Shown: in pieces, positions 1-7,468 of the stretch | Layout: each line of letters starts with the position of its first letter | Numbering within the stretch: position 1 is the first letter of the stretch | Source: Streptomyces tirandamycinicus | GTDB taxonomy: Bacteria; Actinomycetota; Actinomycetes; Streptomycetales; Streptomycetaceae | DNA length: 64,000 nucleotides | Direction of reading: 5' to 3' | Assembly: GCF_003097515.1 (NCBI RefSeq) | Contig: NZ_CP029188.1 | Location: 4,227,001-4,291,000 of the forward strand | Made by a program: the position numbers and the translations under genes | The notes under the pieces: generated by a model | Databases searched by the model: none | Seen by the model: only the letters and a program-made list of their open reading frames with translations | Told to the model about the DNA's origin: nothing

Positions 1-516
1 ATTCCGGGCCTGCTGCAGACGGAGGCGTACGCGCGGGCGGTGGTGCGCGCGACGCACCCGCTGGCGCCAGACGAGGAAGTGGAGGAGAGGGTCAACGCCC
101 GCATGCCGAGGGCTCATCTCTTCGAGACCGACCACAAGATCCCGATGTACTGGGTGGTTGTGTCCGAGGCACTGCTCCGTCAGCCGATCCTCTCGCCCGA
201 GGAGATGGCCGAACAGCTGGATCGTGTCGCGGCGTTGGCGCGCCGTCGCCGGATCGTTCCACAGATCCTCCCGTGGAACCGCGGCCCGCATCCCTTCATG
301 CTCGGCACTGCCATGATCATGACCTTTCCGGACGCACCGCCCTTGGTTTACACCGAGGGGCTGCACACTGGCGACACCATCGACGATCCGGCCCTCGTGA
401 AGGAGTACCGCCGGTCGTACGATCTGCTCAGGGCCGCCGCACTACCGCCCGAGGCGTCCCTCGCCCTGATCGAGGAAGCGGCTGATGACTACCGAAATGG
501 CAAGCATCCGAATTGA
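1..516 (+). CDS. XRE-family regulator, C-terminal DUF5753 part (5'-truncated by window)
   Basis: The open frame enters from the left edge. Its first codons read IPGLLQTEAYAR, the hallmark opening of the DUF5753 domain that follows a helix-turn-helix in Streptomyces XRE regulators; the HTH itself lies outside the window. Further DUF5753 features visible are a 'QPILSPEEMAEQL' segment and a 'PWNRGPHPFM' strand. About 171 residues are present. Such regulators are usually paired with a small DUF397 protein, and the next gene is one, overlapping this stop by 32 bp, so the two are probably translationally coupled. Assignment to the family is firm; the DNA target and ligand are unknown. Confidence 0.85.
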   Translation: MPGLLQTEAYARAVVRATHPLAPDEEVEERVNARMPRAHLFETDHKIPMYWVVVSEALLRQPILSPEEMAEQLDRVAALARRRRIVPQILPWNRGPHPFMLGTAMIMTFPDAPPLVYTEGLHTGDTIDDPALVKEYRRSYDLLRAAALPPEASLALIEEAADDYRNGKHPN

Positions 517-874
517 CTTGAGCACTGTCGCGTGGCGCAAGAGCAGCCACAGCAACGGTGACGGTGGGAACTGTGTCGAGGTCGCGGAAGGGTTCCTCGG
601 CGCCGCCCGCTGGCGCAAGAGCAGTTACAGCAATGGCAGCGGAGGCAACTGTGTCGAGGTCGCGGAAGGGTTCCTCGGCGCCGCCCCCTGGCGCAAGAGC
701 AGCCACAGCAACGGCAGCGGAGGCGATTGCGTCGAGGTCGCCGACGGCCTCGCCGGCGTCGTCCCCGTCCGCGACTCCAAGATGCCCGACGGCCCCGTCC
801 TCGTGGTCCCGGCCCGCGCCTGGGCGTCCTTCGTCGGGGCCCTCAAGGACGGCCCCGCTCAGCTGAGCTCGTAA
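485..874 (+). CDS. DUF397 protein with triplicated N-terminal half-domain
   Basis: This 129-residue protein contains one complete DUF397 domain (WRKSSHSNG, CVEVA, then VRDSKMPDGPVLVV) preceded by two extra copies of the first half of the domain. The Trp-Arg-Lys-Ser-Ser motif recurs at residues 17, 43 and 69, exactly 26 residues apart. DUF397 proteins are normally about 60-70 residues with one copy. The ATG at 485 is preceded by GAGGAAG at a good distance and overlaps the upstream DUF5753 gene. DUF397 proteins are small partners of XRE/DUF5753 regulators in streptomycetes. The biochemical effect of the extra half-domains is unknown. Confidence 0.85.
   Translation: MTTEMASIRIDLSTVAWRKSSHSNGDGGNCVEVAEGFLGAARWRKSSYSNGSGGNCVEVAEGFLGAAPWRKSSHSNGSGGDCVEVADGLAGVVPVRDSKMPDGPVLVVPARAWASFVGALKDGPAQLSS
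533..766 (+). repeat. three in-frame 78-bp tandem repeats inside the DUF397 gene
   Basis: The TGG of the WRKSS motif lies at 533, 611 and 689, giving an exact 78-bp (26-codon) period. Units one and two are nearly identical in DNA sequence, including synonymous positions, which indicates recent duplication rather than old domain repetition. Confidence 0.9.
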
Positions 875-980
875 CCCAAAGCCTTGCGGTCGCCCCACCG
901 GGGCGGGCGAGGTGCCAGGCTCCGTCACCAGCGCCCGCTCCCGCCCGCTCCCGTCGGGGAAGCCCCGTCAGCTAAGCCCG

Positions 981-2513
981 TCAGCCGAGCGCGGCGCGCT
1001 TGATGCGGCGGACTCGGCGGGCCACGCGGCGGATCGCGGCGTGCCGGGGGACCGGGAGACCGCCGGGGAGGCCCAGGACCGTCAGGCGGCGGCGCTTGAA
1101 GTAGCGGGCGCTGCCGTCCGTGAGACGGGCCGTCAGATACGCCTCCGCCGCCGGGCGCAGATCCGCCCGGATCTGCGGCTGCATCGCGAACCCGACCGCC
1201 CGGACCAGCCCCGACAGTTCCCCGTCCGCGGGGCGCGGGGAGCCGGGGCGGCCGCTCTCCAGGTCGGGAACCAGCGCGTCGACCAGCGTCACCGGCACCC
1301 GGTTGCTGTTCTGGTACGGCTTCAGCCGGTCGAGCAGCGGCTCCGTCCCGACCCGCGCGACCGGGATGCCGTAGAAGGTGCTCGCGGTCAGCAGCGCCGT
1401 GGAGAAGCACCCCACCACCAGCGCGGGCCTGAGCTGCCGGTACAGCACCTCGGCCAGCACCGGCCGGTCCAGCACGGTCAGTTCGGCGCCCAGCTTCTCC
1501 GCCTCGCGCTCCAGTGCCCGCGACCACGCCGCGGGCGCCACCGGGTGCGGTTTGAAGACCAGCCGGCGGTGGCCGTGGGCGACCGCGCCCCGGACCATCC
1601 GCAGGTGCAGGGCCTCCTCCTCCTCGGCGGTGAGGATGCCCAGGGACGCGAGGTACTGCCCGAGCAGCAGCGCGGGCTGCTCGCCGGCACGGCCGGAGGA
1701 ACCGTCGGAGGCGCGGTCGGAGGCGCCGGCCGTGGAGCCCGCTGCATCGGGTTCGGCGAGTTCGGCGAGTGCCGCGTGGTCGGCGGGGTCGGAGGGGTCG
1801 GCTAGTTCGGCGACCACCTTGGTGAACGCCTCGGTCGGCACAGCTTCCGGCCGGGCCCCGAACTCCTCCAGCAGCAGCGGCGTCAGCCCCGGCACCAGAT
1901 CGAGGTGCAGCAGCCTGCGCACCCGCTCGCCCACCAGCGGGTCGATCTTGTTGCGGGTCGGGCCGTAGCTCATCAGCCCGTCCGCGTACACGTCGAGACG
2001 GGCGTCCGGGAACAACTGGGCCACCGCGAGCGCCGGATTGACCTGGATGGACTCCAGGGCCAGCTCTATCCGGTCGTCCCCCAGGCCCCACAGCATCCGC
2101 AGATACCGCTCCCACATCGGGACGTCGTCCGGGCGGGGCGACCAGCCGCCCGGATGGAAGGGGGCGATGGCCTCGTTCCACGACAGCACGCCGTCGAAGC
2201 GGCCTCGCAGCCGCTCGAAGCCCGGCATCCGGTCGACGGGGGGCGCCGTCTCCGGGGTCGCCGCGTTGTTGCTCACCAGCAGCAGCCGCCGGTCCGCCGG
2301 GGCGAAGCGGCCGCTGTCGAGCGCGGCCGCCAGCGTCGCCGCGCCGTACAGGGTGGAGGCGAAGAAGATCTGCGTGGTCCGCGCCGTGTTCGTGCCCGGG
2401 GCGGTGGCTGTGCCCGGTGCGGCTTTCGTGCCCGGGACGGTGTTCGTGTGCGGGGCGGCGCTCGTGTCCGGTGCCGTGCCCGTGCCCTGGACCGTGTTGG
2501 TGTCCGTACGCAT
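981..2513 (-). CDS. polysialyltransferase-family glycosyltransferase
   Basis: A 510-residue protein. After a low-complexity N-terminus the sequence begins as a GT-B-like fold (QIFFASTLYGAATLAAAL). It carries the three landmarks of bacterial polysialyltransferases and related capsule sialyltransferases: an acidic-Gly motif (YADGLMSYGP), the His-Pro motif (FKPHPVAP) and a Ser/Thr motif (GCFSTALLTA). The ATG at 2513 shares one base with the stop of the upstream GT2 gene (TGATG), so the two should be coupled. An in-frame extension further upstream exists but runs through the GT2 coding region and is not supported. Expected role: transfer of a CMP-activated nonulosonic acid during cell-wall or capsule polymer assembly. 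Acceptor and linkage cannot be read from sequence. Confidence 0.78.
   Translation of the reverse strand: MRTDTNTVQGTGTAPDTSAAPHTNTVPGTKAAPGTATAPGTNTARTTQIFFASTLYGAATLAAALDSGRFAPADRRLLLVSNNAATPETAPPVDRMPGFERLRGRFDGVLSWNEAIAPFHPGGWSPRPDDVPMWERYLRMLWGLGDDRIELALESIQVNPALAVAQLFPDARLDVYADGLMSYGPTRNKIDPLVGERVRRLLHLDLVPGLTPLLLEEFGARPEAVPTEAFTKVVAELADPSDPADHAALAELAEPDAAGSTAGASDRASDGSSGRAGEQPALLLGQYLASLGILTAEEEEALHLRMVRGAVAHGHRRLVFKPHPVAPAAWSRALEREAEKLGAELTVLDRPVLAEVLYRQLRPALVVGCFSTALLTASTFYGIPVARVGTEPLLDRLKPYQNSNRVPVTLVDALVPDLESGRPGSPRPADGELSGLVRAVGFAMQPQIRADLRPAAEAYLTARLTDGSARYFKRRRLTVLGLPGGLPVPRHAAIRRVARRVRRIKRAALG
2376..2501 (-). repeat. seven 18-bp in-frame repeats encoding a Thr/Ala/Pro hexapeptide
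   Basis: Codons 5-46 of the polysialyltransferase-like gene form seven hexapeptides of the pattern T-x-[TA]-[AV]-P-G (TNTVQG, TGTAPD, TSAAPH, TNTVPG, TKAAPG, TATAPG, TNTART). The stretch precedes the first conserved strand of the enzyme and looks like a repeat-expanded disordered leader. Confidence 0.85.
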
Positions 2514-3544
2514 CAGGCCGCACCCGCCATGGCGGAGGTGGAGACCGCCGGCGCGACGGCCGGGCGCCTGCGCAGCCTGCGCAGCCGGGAGGAGCGTTCC
2601 CGGTCCATGCCGTCGAGCGCGTTTCCGAGAATGTCCTGCGGCATTCTGCGCAGGGCGTCCGCGCTCATCGAACGCAGTTTCCGGGCCACGGCCGGTTCGA
2701 ACCTTTCGATCGATGCCAGGTGATGGGAGATGACGGCACAGTAGGTCCGGACGGCTTTCGGCAGCAGCCGCCCGGATTCCGGATCGTTCGCGGTCTCCTC
2801 GAGTACCTGGTCGAATGCCTTGATGAAATCGAGTTGCCGTACGTCGCCGATCTGCGTCAGCGACGAGGCGACCCCCCGACGGTAGAAGATCCCCAGCAGG
2901 CCGACCGCGGCGAAGGACTCCGCCTCGCGGTGCAGCCGCCAGATCCAGGGCCGGTCCTCGGCGGTGCGCAGCCCGTCCGTGAAGTGCAGCAGTCCCCGGT
3001 CCAGCAGGTCGCGCCGGTAGATCCCGGCCCAGGCCATCGGGTAGTCGACGGAGGTGGACCGGTCGGCGGGCAGGATCGCGTCGCGCGGCCGGAGCACCTC
3101 GTTCCGCCGGCCGACGGGGACCCGGAAGACCTTGCGCTCCCGGCCCGTGCACTGCACATGGTCGGTGCGGACGAAGTCGACGCCGAGTCCCTCGGCCGCC
3201 GCGAGCAGCCGCTCGTAGTAGCCCGGAGCCAGCCAGTCGTCGCCGTCGAGGAAGGCGATGTACTCGCCGCGGGCGGCGTCCAGGCCGGTGTTGCGGGCCG
3301 TGGCCAGCCCGCCGTTCCGCTCGTGTCTGATCAGCACCGCCCCCGGCACCTCGCGTTCCGCACGCTCCAGGATCTCCGGCGTCCCGTCCGTCGAGCAGTC
3401 GTCGACGAGCAGGAACTCGAAGTCCTCCCGGGCGTTGGCCCGGAGGCTTCCCAGGGTGTCGGGCGCATAGGACCGAACGTTGTAGAAGGGCACGATGACC
3501 GAGAGCTTGACCACGCGCCGGACATTAGGCGCGGGCCCCGTCAT
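2513..3544 (-). CDS. family 2 (GT-A) glycosyltransferase
   Basis: The N-terminal half has the canonical GT2 layout: VKLSVIVPFYN, the nucleotide-binding VDDCSTDGT, NGGLATARN, and the metal-binding DxD region FLDGDDW. The C-terminal half (residues 150-343) is helical and basic at its end (RLRRLRRRPA). The first start is ATG 3544; a GTG at 3514 directly before KLSVIVPFY is an alternative and would remove ten poorly conserved residues. The gene is first in a two-gene unit with the polysialyltransferase-like gene and is divergent from the DUF6716-like gene. It probably transfers a hexose in synthesis of the same polymer; donor and acceptor are unknown. Confidence 0.82.
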   Translation of the reverse strand: MTGPAPNVRRVVKLSVIVPFYNVRSYAPDTLGSLRANAREDFEFLLVDDCSTDGTPEILERAEREVPGAVLIRHERNGGLATARNTGLDAARGEYIAFLDGDDWLAPGYYERLLAAAEGLGVDFVRTDHVQCTGRERKVFRVPVGRRNEVLRPRDAILPADRSTSVDYPMAWAGIYRRDLLDRGLLHFTDGLRTAEDRPWIWRLHREAESFAAVGLLGIFYRRGVASSLTQIGDVRQLDFIKAFDQVLEETANDPESGRLLPKAVRTYCAVISHHLASIERFEPAVARKLRSMSADALRRMPQDILGNALDGMDRERSSRLRRLRRRPAVAPAVSTSAMAGAA

Positions 3545-3591
3545 TCGCTCTGACCGCCGAAAGGACGGCGGGTGAACAAGGCGCGGCGGAA

Positions 3592-3658
3592 CTGTTAACC
3601 CGGACGCCTCCCCGGCGCCCCCCGGGCGCTTTCGCCTTTCGTCGACGCGCTGTTAACC
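3592..3658. promoter_or_regulatory. direct repeat CTGTTAACC x2 in a divergent promoter region
   Basis: The nonamer CTGTTAACC, containing the palindrome GTTAAC, occurs at 3592-3600 and 3650-3658, 58 bp apart. It lies in the intergenic region between the two divergent arms of the nonulosonate locus. A/T-rich hexamers are rare at this base composition, so this is a reasonable operator candidate. No regulator can be assigned. Confidence 0.4.
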
Positions 3659-3700
3659 ATCTGTTGCTGCCCAGTTGGGCCGCCGAGCCGAATGCCTTTC

Positions 3701-3716
3701 TAACGTCCTCGACGTG
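3701..3716 (+). promoter_or_regulatory. -10 element of a leaderless-type promoter
   Basis: TAACGT (3701-3706) lies seven bases before the GTG at 3714, so transcription would start at or next to the start codon. No ribosome-binding site is present. The same geometry recurs at several genes in this window. Confidence 0.45.
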
Positions 3717-5042
3717 CCATCACGTACCAGCCAGGCGCCGCGCGTCGCCGTGCTCGCCGACTCCGACACCCGGTGGAAGTGGGGTGCGCTCACCGCGCGC
3801 CGCATCGCCGCCGCTGACCACCCCGGCCGCCCCGCCGAAACGGCCGGGTTCCTGCTGCGGGGGAGGGCGACGCCCACCGCGCGGCAGCTCGCCGAGGTCG
3901 GCGTCGGGACGGACTCCGTGCGCGAGGTCACCGGCGCCCAGTTCCTCCGGGCGATCCGCGACGAGGGGTACGACGTCGTCGTCCTCGCCCTCGTCGGCGG
4001 CGCCGTGCAGGCCATGCTCCACGGCATCGCGGCCCTGCGGCTGCCCCGCCGGCCCGTGCTGGTCACCGGCTACGTCGGCGTCGTCTACGAGAAGCTCGCC
4101 GACGGGCTGCTGCTGCGGCACGGCGCGGACGTCGTGCTCGCCAACTCCCGCCACGACGCGGACCGGTTCCGCGCCGTGTACGAGGGCGTCGGCGCCGACG
4201 CCTCGGCGGTGACCGAGGCCGCGCTGCCGTTCCTCGGCGGAGCCCCGTACGAGCGGCGGGAGGGCCGGGACACGGTCGTCTTCGCCGTCCAGCCGTCCGT
4301 CCCGGAGAGCCGGGCCGACCGGATGTACCTGCTCGACAGGCTCGCCGGGCACGCCAGGCTCCACCCCTCCCGCGAGGTGCTGCTCAAGCTCCGCTCCCGG
4401 CCCGGGGAGCACACCACGCACCTGGAGGAGCTGCCGTACCAGCGGCTCGCCGAGCGGCTCCCCGGCGGGCTGCCGCCGAACCTCAGCCTCGTGTACGGGC
4501 ACATGGGCGAGGTCCTGGACCGGACCGACCTGCTGGTCACCGTCTCCTCGACCGCCGCGCTCGAAGCGCTCCACCGGCGCGTCCCCACCGCGATCCTCAC
4601 CGACCTCGGCGTCCGCGAGGCGCTGGGCAACCACCACTTCCTCGGCTCCGGGCTGCTCACCTCCTGGGACCGGCTCGACGCCGGGCACCGGCCCGAACCG
4701 GACGAGGAGTGGCTGGCCCGGCAGGGCGTGGCCGCCGACGGGACGTACGAGAAGGCCTTCGACGCGGCCCGTGAACGCGTCGCCGGACTGCTGCGGCAGC
4801 CGGAGCTGCCGCCCGTCGCCCCGTACTACACCCCCGCGACGGCACCCGGCTATCTGCCGGGGATCCTCGCCCGCCACCGCCTCGCCGCGGACGGCGGCCC
4901 ACTGCCCGGAGCCGCTCCGGCCGACGAGCCCACCGGGCTGCACCGGGTCCTGCGCGACGCGGTGCGCGGCGTGGCACGCGGCGCCTACCGCCACGGCGTG
5001 CAGCGCGTGGCGCCCGTCATCCGCCGGATGGGCGAGCTGTGA
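3714..5042 (+). CDS. DUF6716-like putative glycosyltransferase
   Basis: A 442-residue soluble protein beginning MPSRTSQAPRVAVLADSDTRWKWG. It resembles the Streptomyces family annotated as DUF6716 putative glycosyltransferase, with GT-B-like features (VLVTGYVGVVYE, DVVLANSRHDADRF, LLVTVSSTAALEAL). An in-frame upstream start (3675) would cross the likely -10 element and is not preferred. It heads the forward arm of the locus, 31 bp before the CMP-nonulosonate synthetase. Inferred role: a transferase or kinase-like step in building the acidic polymer. The reaction is not known. Confidence 0.65.
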   Translation: MPSRTSQAPRVAVLADSDTRWKWGALTARRIAAADHPGRPAETAGFLLRGRATPTARQLAEVGVGTDSVREVTGAQFLRAIRDEGYDVVVLALVGGAVQAMLHGIAALRLPRRPVLVTGYVGVVYEKLADGLLLRHGADVVLANSRHDADRFRAVYEGVGADASAVTEAALPFLGGAPYERREGRDTVVFAVQPSVPESRADRMYLLDRLAGHARLHPSREVLLKLRSRPGEHTTHLEELPYQRLAERLPGGLPPNLSLVYGHMGEVLDRTDLLVTVSSTAALEALHRRVPTAILTDLGVREALGNHHFLGSGLLTSWDRLDAGHRPEPDEEWLARQGVAADGTYEKAFDAARERVAGLLRQPELPPVAPYYTPATAPGYLPGILARHRLAADGGPLPGAAPADEPTGLHRVLRDAVRGVARGAYRHGVQRVAPVIRRMGEL

Positions 5043-5073
5043 CCGACCCGAAGGTTCGAAGGAGTCCCACCCC

Positions 5074-6468
5074 ATGACCACCGTCCTCGCCGTGATCCCC
5101 GCCAGGGGCGGCTCCAAGGGTGTGCCCGGCAAGAACCTCGCCGCGGTCGGCGGCGTCCCGCTCGTCGCGCGTGCCGTACGGGCCTGCGCCGGTTCCCCCC
5201 TGGTCACGGATGTCGTGGTGTCCACCGACGACCCGGCGATCGCGGACGCCGTGCGGGCGGCCGGATCGGCCCTCGGCGCGGCCGGCCGGGTGCACTGCGT
5301 CGACCGCCCGGCGGACATCGCGGGCGACACCGCGACCAGCGAGTCCGCGGTGCTCCACGCCATGGAAGCCTACGAGGCGGCGCACGGCCGCACCGTCGAC
5401 GTGGTCCTCCTCGTCCAGTGCACCAGCCCCTTCCTGACCAGCGACGACATCGACAGGGTCGCCTCCGCGGTGGCGAAGGACGGCGCGGACACCGCGGTCA
5501 CGGTCGCCCCGTTCCACGCCTTCGTCTGGCGCCGCGGACCGGCGGCGACGGACACCCCCGCACCCGCCGGCACACCCGCGCCCGCCGGTACTCCTGCGCC
5601 CGCCGGCACTCCTGCGCTCTTCGGCACCCTCGAACCCGCCGCCGCCCGACCGGCGACGGACGCCCCAGCACCCGTCGGCACCCCCGCGCCCGCCGGCACC
5701 CCCGCACCCGCCGGGGCCAACGGCGCCGCCGGGGACGACGGCCGGGGTGTCAACCACGACAAGAGCCACCGCCCCCGCCGCCAGGACCGGCCCGAGGACT
5801 TCCTGGAGACCGGCGCCGCGTACGCCATGGACGCGCGGGGCCTCCGCGTCCACGGGCACCGGTTCTTCGGGCGCACCGCGCTCGTCGAGACCGACCCCGC
5901 GCGGGTCCTGGAGATCGACGACCCGCACGACCTCGCCCGGGCCCGCGCCCTGGCGCCGCTGCTCGACCCGGCGGTCGTCCCCACCCGCGCGGACGTCGAC
6001 GCCGTCGTCCTCGACTTCGACGGCACCCAGACCGACGACCGCGTCCTCATCGACTCCGACGGCCGCGAGCTCGTCGCCGTGCACCGCGGCGACGGCCTCG
6101 GTATCGCCGCGCTGCGCCGCGCCGGGCTGAAGCTGCTGATCCTCTCCACCGAACAGAACCCCGTCGTCGCGGCCCGCGCCCGCAAGCTCAACCTCCCCGT
6201 CCTGCACGGCATCGACCGCAAGGACGCCGCCCTGAAGCGGTGGTGCGAGGAGAGCGGCGTCGCGCCCGAGCGGGTCCTCTACGCCGGCAACGACGTCAAC
6301 GACCTGCCCTGCTTCGGGCTCGTCGGCTGGCCCGTCGCCGTCGCGAGCGCGCACGACTCCGTGCGTGCCGCAGCGCGCGCCGTCACCACCACCCCCGGTG
6401 GCGCCGGCGCCGTCCGGGAGATCGCCGCCTGGCTTCTCGGTCCCACCCTCATCACCCCCACCCAGTAA
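5074..6468 (+). CDS. neuA: CMP-nonulosonate synthetase fused to KdsC-type HAD phosphatase
   Basis: A 464-residue bifunctional protein. Residues 1-310 are a CMP-sialic acid/Kdn synthetase: the nucleotide loop VIPARGGSKGVPGKN sits at the start, LLVQCTSPF follows, and a late strand reads ALVETDPARVLEIDDPHD. Residues 310-460 are a cap-less HAD phosphatase of the KdsC type: DFDGTQTDD (nucleophile Asp and acid/base Asp), LILSTEQN, IDRKDAA (Lys) and GNDVND (metal). A Pro/Ala/Gly-rich stretch of about 60 residues interrupts the synthetase domain near residue 155. The fusion suggests the pathway makes a nonulosonate-9-phosphate, dephosphorylates it and activates it with CTP. RBS GAAGGAG precedes ATG 5074. 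Confidence 0.85.
   Translation: MTTVLAVIPARGGSKGVPGKNLAAVGGVPLVARAVRACAGSPLVTDVVVSTDDPAIADAVRAAGSALGAAGRVHCVDRPADIAGDTATSESAVLHAMEAYEAAHGRTVDVVLLVQCTSPFLTSDDIDRVASAVAKDGADTAVTVAPFHAFVWRRGPAATDTPAPAGTPAPAGTPAPAGTPALFGTLEPAAARPATDAPAPVGTPAPAGTPAPAGANGAAGDDGRGVNHDKSHRPRRQDRPEDFLETGAAYAMDARGLRVHGHRFFGRTALVETDPARVLEIDDPHDLARARALAPLLDPAVVPTRADVDAVVLDFDGTQTDDRVLIDSDGRELVAVHRGDGLGIAALRRAGLKLLILSTEQNPVVAARARKLNLPVLHGIDRKDAALKRWCEESGVAPERVLYAGNDVNDLPCFGLVGWPVAVASAHDSVRAAARAVTTTPGGAGAVREIAAWLLGPTLITPTQ
5554..5715 (+). repeat. 18-bp in-frame repeats (TPAPAG) inside the CMP-synthetase domain
   Basis: Three perfect and one degenerate TPAPAG hexapeptide (units from 5554 with 18-bp period) are followed, after a short spacer, by three more copies of the same type. 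The block sits between two conserved parts of the synthetase and probably forms a surface linker. Confidence 0.85.
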
Positions 6469-6491
6469 GCCGAACCGTAAGGAACCCCGTC

Positions 6492-7463
6492 ATGAACCCC
6501 CGTCTGCGCACCCTCGGCAGCAAGACCGCCGGTCCCGGCCGGCCCGTCTACGTCACCGGTGAGATCGGCATCAACCACAACGGCGACCTGGACAACGCCT
6601 TCGCGCTGATCGACGCCGCCGCCGACGCGGGCTGCGACGCGGTCAAGTTCCAGAAGCGCACCCCGGAGATCTGCACGCCCCGCGACCAGTGGGACATCGA
6701 GCGCGACACCCCGTGGGGCCGGATGACGTACATCGACTACCGCCACCGTGTGGAGTTCGGCGAGGACGAGTACCGGGCCATAGACGCGCACTGCCGTGAG
6801 CGCGGCATCGACTGGTTCGCCTCCCCGTGGGACACCGAGGCCGTCGCCTTCCTGGAGAAGTTCGACGTTCCCGCCCACAAGGTGGCCTCGGCCTCCCTCA
6901 CGGACGACGAGCTGCTGCGCGAGCTGCGCGCCACCGGCAGGACGGTCATCCTCTCCACCGGCATGTCGACGCCGAAGCAGATCAGGCACGCCGTGGAGGT
7001 CCTCGGCAGCGAGAACATCCTCCTCTGCCACGCCACCTCGACGTACCCGGCCAAGGCCGAGGAGCTGAACCTCCGCGTCATCAACACCCTGATGCAGGAG
7101 TACCCGAACGTCCCGATCGGCTACTCCGGGCACGAGACCGGTCTGCAGACCACCCTCGCGGCCGTCGCGCTGGGCGCCGCGTTCGTCGAGCGCCACATCA
7201 CCCTCGACCGCGCCATGTGGGGCTCGGACCAGGCCGCCTCCGTCGAGCCCGGCGGTCTGCAGCGCATGGTCCGCGACATCCGCACCATCGAGGCCGCGCT
7301 CGGCGACGGCGTGAAGAAGGTCTACGACTCCGAGCTCGCCCCGATGAAGAAGCTCCGCCGCGTCCCCGGCGTCGTCGCCGAGGCCCAGTCCGAGTCCGGG
7401 GCCCAGTCCGGGGCCGAGTCCGGGGCCGAGGGCAGCGAGCGGGCCGAGCCGGTCGCGGTCTGA
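6492..7463 (+). CDS. neuB: NeuB-family nonulosonate (sialic acid/Kdn) synthase
   Basis: A 323-residue TIM-barrel enzyme. Conserved NeuB segments are present: GEIGINHNGDLDNA, DAVKFQKRTPEI, DWFASPWDTEAV, KVASASLTDDELL, STGMSTPKQI, HATSTYPAK, and HITLDRAMWGSDQAAS. It condenses phosphoenolpyruvate with a mannose-type sugar. There is no C-terminal antifreeze-like SAF domain, which many bacterial NeuB proteins have; instead the tail is a Gly/Ser/Glu repeat (residues 297-323). No UDP-GlcNAc 2-epimerase (NeuC) is encoded nearby, and the preceding gene carries a phosphatase, so a mannose-6-phosphate to Kdn-9-phosphate route is inferred. Confidence 0.87.
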   Translation: MNPRLRTLGSKTAGPGRPVYVTGEIGINHNGDLDNAFALIDAAADAGCDAVKFQKRTPEICTPRDQWDIERDTPWGRMTYIDYRHRVEFGEDEYRAIDAHCRERGIDWFASPWDTEAVAFLEKFDVPAHKVASASLTDDELLRELRATGRTVILSTGMSTPKQIRHAVEVLGSENILLCHATSTYPAKAEELNLRVINTLMQEYPNVPIGYSGHETGLQTTLAAVALGAAFVERHITLDRAMWGSDQAASVEPGGLQRMVRDIRTIEAALGDGVKKVYDSELAPMKKLRRVPGVVAEAQSESGAQSGAESGAEGSERAEPVAV

Positions 7464-7468
7464 CGACC

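Noticed and set aside
2514..3152. In-frame N-terminal extension of the polysialyltransferase-like gene
   Set aside because: It runs entirely through the GT2 coding region in another frame, has no sequence features, and the ATG at 2513 is directly coupled to the GT2 stop.
3675..3713. Upstream start for the DUF6716-like gene
   Set aside because: It would place the TAACGT -10 element inside the coding region and adds unconserved residues; GTG 3714 fits the leaderless pattern.
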